Source of the DNA: a virus
Virus record (IMG/VR): IMGVR_UViG_3300025949_000057
Coordinates: 1 to 38,005 of that record
Direction: 5' to 3' (one strand)
Length of the DNA stretch: 38,005 nt
Under the pieces are notes generated by a model. It ran no database searches. It was given only the letters and a program-made list of their open reading frames with translations, and was not told the DNA's origin. A program made the translations under genes and the position numbers. Shown here piece by piece: positions 1 through 5,143 of this stretch. How positions within the stretch are numbered: the first letter of the stretch is position 1; each line of letters opens with the position of its first letter.

Positions 1-55
1 TTTTTATATTTCTGATAACCAAACTCATTCCATTTGATTATCAGAAATATAAAAA
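1..55. repeat. terminal inverted repeat (fold-back) at left contig end
   Basis: Bases 1-18 are the exact reverse complement of 38-55, with a 19-nt loop. The true upstream sequence of this gene is present at the right end (37861-37879) and does not match bases 1-16. I therefore read bases 1-16 as a fold-back or chimera at the assembly end rather than phage DNA. A covalently closed hairpin end is the less likely alternative, because the right end shows circular overlap. Confidence 0.8.
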
Positions 56-142
56 TGGTGCAAAAGCATATACTAAAGATGGTAGAGAAGTGGTGGAATG
101 TCATTTATTCGAAAAAAGAAAAAAATTTAATCTAGTAGCACT
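17..142. repeat. direct terminal repeat, left copy (126 bp, identical to 37880-38005)
   Basis: Bases 17-142 are identical to 37880-38005. Removing one copy and bases 1-16 gives a circle of about 37,863 bp and joins an open reading frame across the junction. This fits a circularly assembled or circularly permuted, terminally redundant headful-packaging genome, as expected for a P22-like phage. A physical 126-bp terminal repeat cannot be excluded from sequence alone. Confidence 0.9.
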
Positions 143-422
143 TATAAAAGAAGATGATGAGTGCCAATCATTGCTTGGTTATAATATTTTTGGAGAGCAT
201 TGCTTAAGATCAAACGCTGATACAACTGATTTAATGATTGAAGAGAAGTTAGAAGAAAGAACCTTCTGGGTGAATGTTTATCCATCTGGAGAAACATCTA
301 TTAAGAATTGTTTTGTAGGATTTTTTAATGATGAAAAACAAGCAGATCAAGATAATGATGGCTTACCAATTAGAATAGGAAAACTCAAGGTCACCTATAC
401 CGAAGAGGATTTGATCAAATGA
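18..422 (+). CDS. conserved small phage protein, C-terminal 134 of 138 residues (gene spans the circle junction)
   Basis: In the circle this gene starts at 37869 (ATG) and continues here in frame, giving a 138-residue protein. The GTG at 90 is not the real start. The N-terminus (FDYQKYKNGAKAYTKDGREV) has the same F-D-x-G-x-TxxG pattern as the protein at 35881-36273, so the two look like paralogues in one operon. It is acidic and soluble with no signal peptide. The stop overlaps the next ATG (ATGA). Function unknown. Confidence 0.8.
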   Translation, partial: TKLIPFDYQKYKNGAKAYTKDGREVVECHLFEKRKKFNLVALIKEDDECQSLLGYNIFGEHCLRSNADTTDLMIEEKLEERTFWVNVYPSGETSIKNCFVGFFNDEKQADQDNDGLPIRIGKLKVTYTEEDLIK

Positions 423-598
423 GATCGATAAAAGAATACCTCGATAATTATTTATATCAAATACAAGATACCATTAATATTTTAAGAAAAACTTTATTAC
501 AAATATTAGCCACTTTTCTCATTTGGCTTGCCATTGGATGTGGAATTGGATTTTCTATTTTAATATTCTTGTTTTTTTTAGAAAAATATATTTTATAG
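419..598 (+). CDS. small membrane protein (59 aa), one or two membrane segments
   Basis: ATG overlaps the preceding stop (ATGA at 419-422), which indicates translational coupling. A charged N-terminal part of about 25 residues is followed by a long hydrophobic stretch (LATFLIWLAIGCGIGFSILI and on), then a short tail EKYIL. The topology would suit a holin-like or other small phage membrane protein, but it is not next to the endolysin gene. No family recognised. Confidence 0.65.
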   Translation: MRSIKEYLDNYLYQIQDTINILRKTLLQILATFLIWLAIGCGIGFSILIFLFFLEKYIL

Positions 599-611
599 AG
601 GATTTTATAAA

Positions 612-789
612 ATGAACGAACAATTAAAATCTTGTCCATTTTGCGGTAAAGATCCAGAATTAGATCAATATGATGATGGACTTGATGGATTGAGTTTTAT
701 TAAATGCGAAACATGCAATATAAGTATTGCCATATTTTTGTGGGACTAAAATAGAGGATCTTATAGATTTATGGAATACTAGAAAATGA
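612..789 (+). pseudogene. Lar-like zinc-ribbon protein, broken by a +1-base frameshift
   Basis: The open frame 612-749 encodes 45 residues with CPFCG near residue 8 and CETC near residue 34, the pattern of Lar-type restriction-alleviation zinc ribbons. It stops early at TAA 747-749. Dropping one T from the T5 run near 733-738 restores a frame that ends CGTKIEDLIDLWNTRK at a TGA (787-789). The DLWNTR ending is typical of Lar-like proteins. Read intact, the protein is about 58 residues. The break may be a homopolymer error, genuine decay, or less likely +1 frameshifting. Confidence 0.65.
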
Positions 790-796
790 GGATTAA

Positions 797-1504
797 ATGA
801 CTATCTATATTCTTGACGATAATCCTGTCGAATGCGCAAAGATGCTTGACGACAAATCTTTGAATAAGATGATCAAAGATATTGCTCAGGTGCTTTGTAA
901 TGTTCATGAAGAGCGCCTAAATAAAGCATTTAAAATTATCAATGAGGCGAAGATAGCAGAAGATGAAGAACTAAGAAAAAACATGAGTTTTTATCAAATG
1001 GAGCAACTTATTAAATATGATGAAGATATTCCTTTGCAATACAAGACAAATAAATTTTTATTAGAATGGTCTCTATGGGCTAGAAAATGCAAAGCTAATT
1101 ATTTATATTTAGTTGAATTAGGCGTCACTTTATGTGACGAACATGCTTGTAGATTTTATAAAAAAGAAAAACCCCATAAAATTATAAAATATGAAAGTAC
1201 AATTGCTTGGGCAAAAGATAATATTCCTGACCTACCATCATGCATCAATAAAGAAAAATGCTGTACACCTGAATGCAGAAAAACATCTTGTTTTTGGGAT
1301 AGAGAGACAAGGCCAGTGCCTTTAATTATGCCTAAAAAATACTATTCTATATATAGTAAACAATATACACGATGGAATTCAGGCAAAAGCTTACATGATA
1401 TTGTAAGTTTATACAGAAATTATTATCAAGCTAAATTAAGACAAAAACCTGCATGTTTTATTAAATATACTAACCGCACTAAACCAGAATGGATTACCTT
1501 ATGA
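797..1504 (+). CDS. conserved phage protein of the xIYxLDxxPxxCAxxLDDKxxxKM family
   Basis: 235 residues. The N-terminus TIYILDDNPVECAKMLDDKS followed by LNKMIKDIAQVLC is a recurrent phage pattern, sometimes labelled as a DNA glycosylase without firm support. A second conserved block, WARKCKANYLYLVELGVTLC, follows at about residues 98-117. The C-terminal third has Cys clusters (CCTPECRKTSC) that could bind metal. It starts 8 nt after the broken Lar-like gene and its stop overlaps the next ATG. No biochemical role assigned. Confidence 0.75.
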   Translation: MTIYILDDNPVECAKMLDDKSLNKMIKDIAQVLCNVHEERLNKAFKIINEAKIAEDEELRKNMSFYQMEQLIKYDEDIPLQYKTNKFLLEWSLWARKCKANYLYLVELGVTLCDEHACRFYKKEKPHKIIKYESTIAWAKDNIPDLPSCINKEKCCTPECRKTSCFWDRETRPVPLIMPKKYYSIYSKQYTRWNSGKSLHDIVSLYRNYYQAKLRQKPACFIKYTNRTKPEWITL

Positions 1505-1665
1505 AAACCCTATTCGCCTATCTATCCTTCCTACTCCTAACACAATCCTGCTATCCAAGCTCCTATTGCATCCCAACAGACAATGGAATATTTGTCAAAA
1601 AAGACGGGGAAAATACCTTTTTCTATGTGGAAAATGATAGAAAAACGGAAAAAGATAAAATTTGA
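1501..1665 (+). CDS. small secreted or lipoprotein-like peptide (54 aa)
   Basis: ATG at 1501 overlaps the preceding stop by 4 nt. The N-terminus MKTLFAYLSFLLLTQSCYPS is a short positive n-region plus hydrophobic core, ending at a Cys that could be a weak lipobox (TQSC) or simply follow a signal peptide. The mature part is short, polar and charged (NDRKTEKDKI). Last gene of the operon before the RNA array: its stop codon overlaps the -35 of the RNA promoter. Confidence 0.6.
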   Translation: MKTLFAYLSFLLLTQSCYPSSYCIPTDNGIFVKKDGENTFFYVENDRKTEKDKI

Positions 1666-1690
1666 CAGAATAATACTAATGAATTACCAT
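1662..1690 (+). promoter_or_regulatory. sigma70-type promoter for the tRNA-like RNA array
   Basis: TTGACA (1662-1667), 17-bp spacer, TACCAT (1685-1690). The predicted start is about 1697, essentially the first G of RNA copy 1 at 1698. No ribosome-binding site or convincing ORF follows directly, which suits a promoter dedicated to a non-coding RNA. Confidence 0.6.
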
Positions 1691-1697
1691 TTTAAAT

Positions 1698-1830
1698 GGC
1701 AATTGCGGCGCGATAGGCGCGCACTAAGGGCGTTCGAATCGCCCGGTGGGAATGCTAAGGCTTATCCCGCAGCTAGCGGCTCGTGGAAAGCCCTCGATAA
1801 TATAGGTTCGAATCCTATCAATTGCCACCA
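1698..1830 (+). ncRNA. tRNA-like RNA copy 1 (tRNA-Ser(CGA)-like, 8-bp acceptor, encoded CCA)
   Basis: Acceptor strand GGCAATTG (1698-1705) pairs with CAATTGCC (1819-1826), followed by ACCA (1827-1830). A textbook T-arm, ATAGG/TTCGAAT/CCTAT, occupies 1802-1818. A D-arm-like hairpin GCGCG/ATAGG/CGCGC lies at 1708-1722. A 5-bp, 7-nt-loop hairpin GGGCG/TTCGAAT/CGCCC at 1728-1744 sits where the anticodon arm should be and would give anticodon CGA (Ser); its loop is also a perfect T-loop. A variable region of about 57 nt with possible small hairpins follows. The 8+5 stacking recalls tRNA-Sec or unusual allo-tRNAs. Whether it is charged or decodes is unknown. Confidence 0.6.
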
Positions 1831-1840
1831 GTTTATGGCA
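1824..1840 (+). repeat. 17-nt junction direct repeat, copy a (second copy 2036-2052)
   Basis: GCCACCAGTTTATGGCA occurs at 1824-1840 and again at 2036-2052, exactly 212 bp apart. Each copy joins the 3' GCCACCA of one RNA element to the 5' GGCA of the next through a 6-nt spacer, GTTTAT. This is what tandem duplication of a tRNA-like unit, or a shared processing site, would leave. Confidence 0.85.
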
Positions 1841-2042
1841 CTGGAAGCTCAAAAAGACAGTAGCACATAGGCATAGCTCCATATGGGTATATGACTATTG
1901 ATCGAAGAGTCTCTGATTATGCCATTAGGCGAAACTACGGGAAGCCCAGTGAAGATAAGAGCGCAGGGCAATAATTGGCGAATCTATTAAGCCTGCGGGT
2001 ATCCAGAGAGGTTGTGGCTGAAATAGCCTCACAGCGCCACCA
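1837..2042 (+). ncRNA. tRNA-like RNA copy 2 (divergent, about 206 nt)
   Basis: It lies between the two 17-nt junction repeats, starts GGCACTGG and ends CAGCGCCACCA. End pairing GGCACTG/CAGCGCC has one mismatch. A T-arm-like hairpin precedes the 3' end (GTGGC/TGAAATA/GCCTC, one mismatch). The interior folds strongly: CACTGG with CCAGTG, GTAG with CTAC, GGCATA with TATGCC, and a 7-bp hairpin CGCAGGGC/GCCTGCG with one bulge. It lacks the CGGCG part of the 5' motif of its siblings. It may be a separate structured RNA captured inside a tRNA-like frame. No coding potential recognised. Confidence 0.45.
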
Positions 2043-2048
2043 GTTTAT

Positions 2049-2070
2049 GGCAATCGCGGCGTGGACAGCT
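2049..2070 (+). repeat. 5' motif of the tRNA-like RNA family, copy 3 (truncated, fused to a small ORF)
   Basis: GGCAATCGCGGCGTGGACAG at 2049-2068 nearly matches the first 20 nt of copy 5 (34369 onward), one difference. No partner D-arm or 3' half follows directly. Instead an ORF begins at 2071. The only downstream CGATTGCC is the 3' end of copy 4 (2362-2369), so copy 3 could be a 5' remnant or an alternative 5' partner for that end. Confidence 0.6.
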
Positions 2071-2223
2071 ATGAATTTAAACATTGATACAATGACCATA
2101 GATGAACTAAAAGATGTAGTTAAAATGCTACTGACAAGCAGCTTTTTTGAGCACGATAGATTAACTGCATTGCAAGATAGGGTTTTAAAATTAGAAATGA
2201 AACAATTTGAGAAAACCGATTAA
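2071..2223 (+). CDS. small hypothetical protein (50 aa)
   Basis: MNLNIDTMTIDELKDVVKML and so on, ending KLEMKQFEKTD; predicted mostly helical and acidic, with coding-like composition. The ATG at 2071 has a weak GGACAG upstream. An in-frame upstream ATG at 2047 would add eight residues encoded by the RNA 5' motif (MAIAAWTA). The gene sits inside the RNA array, and its TAA runs into the ATGGCA of copy 4. Function unknown. Confidence 0.45.
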   Translation: MNLNIDTMTIDELKDVVKMLLTSSFFEHDRLTALQDRVLKLEMKQFEKTD

Positions 2224-2224
2224 T

Positions 2225-2370
2225 GGCAATCGCGGCGTAGTTTAGTGATACGCAATCTAGCCGTCGGAGTGACAGCGACGGAACGTGTCGGGGCCAATAG
2301 GCATCCTTACAACCGAAGGTGAAATGGTTGAAGATAAAGTCATTGAGCAGTGCAATTCTGCCGATTGCCA
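2225..2370 (+). ncRNA. tRNA-like RNA copy 4
   Basis: GGCAATCG (2225-2232) pairs with CGATTGCC (2362-2369), extendable to 10 bp by flanking AT/AT. D-arm-like hairpin GCGTA/GTTTAGTGA/TACGC at 2235-2253 has a D-loop-like sequence. T-arm-like hairpin GCAG/TGCAATT/CTGC at 2347-2361 keeps T54, C56 and A58 positions. The interior has CCGTCG/CGACGG (2261-2281) and CAACC/GGTTG (2310-2330). No 7-nt anticodon loop with a T at position 33 is visible and no CCA is encoded, so decoding looks unlikely. Confidence 0.55.
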
Positions 2371-2374
2371 TCTT

Positions 2375-2407
2375 TAAATTAACTAAATTAACTAAATTAA
2401 CTAAATT
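2375..2407. repeat. 9-bp tandem repeat TAAATTAAC, about 3.7 copies
   Basis: Three full units of TAAATTAAC from 2375 to 2401 plus a partial fourth. The array covers the stop codon of the endolysin gene (minus strand) and the end of RNA copy 4 (plus strand). Extra or missing units would change little, since the stop lies inside the array. Possibly a slippage-generated spacer between convergent units. Confidence 0.8.
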
Positions 2408-2828
2408 TACCTGTGTGAATAATATTAGCTAGATCGGTTGCCCTATGACCCACTTCTTTCGCATAATCAGAATTCAAAATTTCCAATGCTGCATGATCAT
2501 ACTTTTCTTCTTCCAAATATTCTATCATTTTTTTAAATTCTAAAAACTTTTGCCATCCCATAAAAGCCATATCAATGAGAGCTATTTGTCTTGCTTCATT
2601 AAGCTTTATATACCAACCGAATTGACTGAGTTCAGAATAAAAATAATCCACATCATTTTGATACATTAAATCAACTTCGGAAGGATCAACACCCTTTCCC
2701 GAAAGGTTGCGTCCCACGCCGATCGTAATGTTACCGTAAATATCTTTATATGGCTTATAGCGTAGACCTTCATGCAGAATTAATAATTTCTTGAGTTCAA
2801 TTTTCTGTTCCGGTGTCAGCTGAGACAT
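2397..2828 (-). CDS. endolysin, T4-type lysozyme (GH24 muramidase)
   Basis: 143 residues from ATG 2828; the ATG two codons upstream lies too close to AAGGA, while this one has an 8-nt spacing. The catalytic triad is visible as E20 (ILHEG), D29 (YKDIYG) and T35 (GNITIGVGR), with the same 9- and 6-residue spacing as E11/D20/T26 of T4 lysozyme. It hydrolyses peptidoglycan for lysis. There is no signal peptide or signal-anchor, so a holin is needed; none adjoins it (small membrane proteins lie at 419-598 and 34566-34784). The start overlaps the upstream Cys-rich gene. Confidence 0.92.
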   Translation of the reverse strand: MSQLTPEQKIELKKLLILHEGLRYKPYKDIYGNITIGVGRNLSGKGVDPSEVDLMYQNDVDYFYSELSQFGWYIKLNEARQIALIDMAFMGWQKFLEFKKMIEYLEEEKYDHAALEILNSDYAKEVGHRATDLANIIHTGKFS

Positions 2829-2949
2829 GATCATCGTCCTTGCTTAATTGGAGTGGAAATAGTGTATCACAAGATCTATAACAGTTCATGCATACATAAT
2901 AATCAACCAAGGCTTTCACATCTTCCTTGCAACATCGACTTATCATCAT
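2797..2949 (-). CDS. small Cys-rich protein (50 aa), putative zinc ribbon
   Basis: AAGGA lies 5 nt before ATG 2949 (MMISRCC). Cys residues group as CC near residue 6 and CMNCYRSC near residue 20, a likely metal site. The 3' end overlaps the endolysin start by 32 nt in another frame, suggesting coupling. A still shorter ORF (2902-2982, about 26 aa) overlaps its start and is doubtful. Function unknown. Confidence 0.55.
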   Translation of the reverse strand: MMISRCCKEDVKALVDYYVCMNCYRSCDTLFPLQLSKDDDHVSADTGTEN

Positions 2950-3009
2950 TTAATTCCTTTTCATCCTTACTCTTTTCTTCCATTTTATTTTCTTTTGAAT
3001 ATAACAATT

Positions 3010-3327
3010 TTAAATCGCTAAAGTATTTTGTGCTATAGCTTTTACATATTTTTTTCTTTGTCTCCATGAATATTTTTCCTTTTCTCTTTTATGATAGGGG
3101 ATATTCTTACACCAATGCCAGAATTCAACTATTGATGGAATTTTATGTGAATATCTTTTGGCAACTCTTAAACCATTTCTAATTTCTTCTCGTGTCAAAT
3201 CACGAAGAGCGGATTCATAAATTGTTTTCAATAAAGAAAGATTAAATCCCGAAAAATGATATTTATCTCCATAAATACCGCGAAATGCTGCATAAAGTTT
3301 ATCTAATAATTCAGACGTAAATTCCAT
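3010..3327 (-). CDS. replication protein P-like (helicase-loader family), small
   Basis: 105 residues from ATG 3327, chosen for GGAAATTAAGC upstream; a longer start at 3372 is possible. The pattern LLDKLYAAFRGIYGDKY, then EIRNGLRVA, then a Pro-containing segment and EFWHWCKN resembles the helical domain of phage P-like proteins that load the host helicase on the origin. The C-terminus is strongly basic. It lies about 7 kb along the circle from the O-like initiator. Assignment by pattern only; an unrelated HTH-like protein is possible. Confidence 0.5.
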   Translation of the reverse strand: MEFTSELLDKLYAAFRGIYGDKYHFSGFNLSLLKTIYESALRDLTREEIRNGLRVAKRYSHKIPSIVEFWHWCKNIPYHKREKEKYSWRQRKKYVKAIAQNTLAI

Positions 3328-3463
3328 GCTTAATTTCCATATATTCAAATCAATGTCAATAGTATACAGCAAATATGACCCTGACTTATCCCCAATTTCT
3401 GTGGATAACTCGGTGTATAACCATGAAAAATTAATAAAGATTAAAATTTGTCCTAAAAAGGGA
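3328..3463. other. divergent intergenic region
   Basis: Region between the leftward P-like gene and the rightward early operon. It is AT-rich and contains TTATCCCCA near 3390 (one mismatch to a DnaA box) and tgtggataa at about 3400-3409. A leftward promoter for the P-like and lysis genes may lie here, but I found no convincing -35/-10 pair. The rightward promoter is listed separately. Confidence 0.4.
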
Positions 3464-3491
3464 TTGACTCCTTGTAATACCTGAGTAATAC
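3464..3491 (+). promoter_or_regulatory. early promoter with shared spacer motif (PR-like 1)
   Basis: TTGACT (3464-3469), 16-bp spacer, TAATAC (3486-3491). The spacer ends with GTAATACCTGAG (3474-3485), the 12-bp motif found in two other early promoters, and GTAATAC is repeated 11 bp downstream. It would drive 3523-5598, which starts about 30 nt later behind AAAAGGAAATTA. Confidence 0.6.
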
Positions 3492-3522
3492 TAAAAGGGT
3501 CTTAACTTAAAAGGAAATTAAT

Positions 3523-3855
3523 ATGACAGCCTCACGAGATCTTATCAAACATATCGAAACCATGATTATGTTCCAAGGAATACACTTCAAATATGAATCA
3601 TTATCATTAAGTGACAAATGCTTACTTAAATCTTATTGGTTCAAATATACAGAAGAAATAGATATGAAATTTATATGCACTGATTATGGAAAATTGCATA
3701 GCTCAATTATCGATCTTCTTCAATTAAATTCAGAGACAAACAGAAATGCTGTTATAGAACATCTTTTAGAATCGCTAGCTGACGAAGATATAAGGTTAGA
3801 TCAATTCATCGATCAGGTTAAATATAACTATGAACAGGAGCATTTTTATGAATAA
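3523..3855 (+). CDS. hypothetical early protein (110 aa)
   Basis: First gene of the second early operon, with AAAGGA upstream of ATG 3523. All-helical, acidic C-terminal half (ESLADEDIRLDQFIDQVKYN). No motif recognised. Its last codons overlap the start of the next gene. Being first under a regulated early promoter suggests an early host-takeover or regulatory role, which is inference only. Confidence 0.7.
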   Translation: MTASRDLIKHIETMIMFQGIHFKYESLSLSDKCLLKSYWFKYTEEIDMKFICTDYGKLHSSIIDLLQLNSETNRNAVIEHLLESLADEDIRLDQFIDQVKYNYEQEHFYE

Positions 3856-4024
3856 GACACCTCATGATTTTGTTTTACCCAGACAAAGACTAATAAATAT
3901 GACTCAGCTTGAAAGATTCCATAAAAAAATGAATAAATGCTTATTATTGGACACTTGTTATTTTGTTTTCTCTATATTTGCACTCATTATTTTTGTAAAT
4001 ATTTACTTGAATGGAGGATATTAA
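3848..4024 (+). CDS. small single-pass membrane protein (58 aa)
   Basis: ATG 3848 has CAGGAG eight bases upstream and overlaps the previous gene by 8 nt. A basic N-terminal half is followed by a hydrophobic segment, CYFVFSIFALIIFVNIYL, near the C-terminus. No family recognised. Confidence 0.6.
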   Translation: MNKTPHDFVLPRQRLINMTQLERFHKKMNKCLLLDTCYFVFSIFALIIFVNIYLNGGY

Positions 4025-4025
4025 T

Positions 4026-4253
4026 ATGAACAAGGAAGAACTATTTTATGTAATGCATAGCGAAAGACAAACAATATCATTGTGCTTAGAGCAAGTAGGA
4101 AAAACATTATTAGCTAAAAATGCACTTTATTCCACAACCTCTCCAGCAGTATTAAACTTTTTTGTAAAAATTATTAAAAAAGAAGCCTATGCACAAGAAA
4201 GACATGATATTTTAGAGCAATTATTTTTTGCTGGATTGATTTTAACTTATTAA
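4026..4253 (+). CDS. hypothetical early protein (75 aa)
   Basis: GGAGG at 4013-4017 sits 8 nt before ATG 4026, so I prefer this start to the in-frame one at 4011. Helical, no Cys, no membrane segment. Lies between a membrane protein and the recombination genes. Function unknown. Confidence 0.65.
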   Translation: MNKEELFYVMHSERQTISLCLEQVGKTLLAKNALYSTTSPAVLNFFVKIIKKEAYAQERHDILEQLFFAGLILTY

Positions 4254-4264
4254 AAGGATGATAT

Positions 4265-5143
4265 ATGAAATTAAGAGCCAAAAAACCCGAAATTAAGCAA
4301 ACACGATTTAAAGCATTAGTATACGGAAATGCAGGATCAGGGAAAACCCATTTTTGCTGTTCTTTTCCGTCTCCTTATTATATTGATACAGAAGGGCTCG
4401 AAGATTATGAACATTTCCAAAAAATGATTATCGATAATCAAGGTGACGTAGTAAAATTAAATCAGTTAGAAGAAATCATAGAAGAAATTAAAGCCCTTTT
4501 GTCTACAAAACATGATTATAAAACCTTAATAATTGACTCTATTTCTTTTCCTTATACCTGGTTAGCTCAAGCTGAAATAGAGCGCTTAACCAAGCGTTCT
4601 CCTGATACAGAAGGAACAGAATATGCAGCAAATACAGCAAAAGGGAAGCGTTTAGCAGCTAAAATAGGCATTCTTCTTTCTCAATTAGATATGAATGTAA
4701 TCGTTATATCTCATGAGAAAGTTAAATATGAAAAAGGAAAAGAAATAGGCCATATTTTTGATATTTCTGATAAACTTGCTTATAGTCTTGGCGCTGTACT
4801 TCGAATAGTTAAAATGGGAAAATCTCGTAAATTATTTATCGCTAAGTCTCGTTACACTCAATTAGAAGGCGATACTTTCATTGATTTTGATGATCAATAT
4901 AAAGTAATTGAAAATTTATTCGGTAAAGAAATATTTTACCGAGAATCAACTGTTTTTGATATTGCATCTGAAGATCAACTCAAAGAATTAGATAAATTAA
5001 TAATAAATATGAATATTAATGAAGATACACAAAAGAAATGGCTTAAACAATTAAATGCAAGCTCTTTCGAATTTGTAGAAAAAGATAAAATACAAAAATT
5101 GCTCGATCATTTAAAATCTAAATTAGAAGGAGAAATAGCATGA
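4265..5143 (+). CDS. Sak4-like / AAA_24 RecA-fold ATPase (phage recombinase)
   Basis: 292 residues. Walker A GNAGSGKT at 21-28; Walker B KTLIIDS with Asp at 91; IVISHEK near 155-161. This layout is that of the AAA_24/Sak4 proteins, RecA-like ATPases that anneal single strands with a cognate SSB during phage recombination. An SSB-like protein follows with a 4-nt overlap, which supports the assignment. The C-terminal 80 residues are helical and lysine-rich. A general ATP-binding role in replication is the main alternative. Confidence 0.75.
   Translation: MKLRAKKPEIKQTRFKALVYGNAGSGKTHFCCSFPSPYYIDTEGLEDYEHFQKMIIDNQGDVVKLNQLEEIIEEIKALLSTKHDYKTLIIDSISFPYTWLAQAEIERLTKRSPDTEGTEYAANTAKGKRLAAKIGILLSQLDMNVIVISHEKVKYEKGKEIGHIFDISDKLAYSLGAVLRIVKMGKSRKLFIAKSRYTQLEGDTFIDFDDQYKVIENLFGKEIFYRESTVFDIASEDQLKELDKLIINMNINEDTQKKWLKQLNASSFEFVEKDKIQKLLDHLKSKLEGEIA

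Noticed and set aside
1-55. Hairpin telomere of a linear N15-like genome
   Set aside because: The right end repeats the left by 126 bp and carries the native upstream sequence, so the terminal inverted repeat is better explained as an assembly fold-back.
1583-1870. Open frame of 95 codons across the RNA promoter and copy 1
   Set aside because: It spans the end of the secreted-peptide gene, a promoter and the paired arms of copy 1; the residue pattern is not protein-like.
1837-2042. Group I intron inserted in a tRNA
   Set aside because: I could not find the conserved P/Q/R/S core elements or a homing endonuclease, and the unit is flanked by tRNA-like ends rather than splice sites.
2225-2370. 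tmRNA
   Set aside because: No Ala-type acceptor with G-U at the third pair, no tag ORF ending in a typical LAA-stop, and far shorter than known tmRNAs.
1698-2370. CRISPR array
   Set aside because: The repeated parts are paired arms at unit ends with unequal, structured interiors of 100-200 nt; there are no regular short spacers.
2120-2371. Minus-strand open frame across RNA copy 4
   Set aside because: It runs against the RNA and the small plus-strand ORF, has no ribosome site, and is explained by the RNA sequence.
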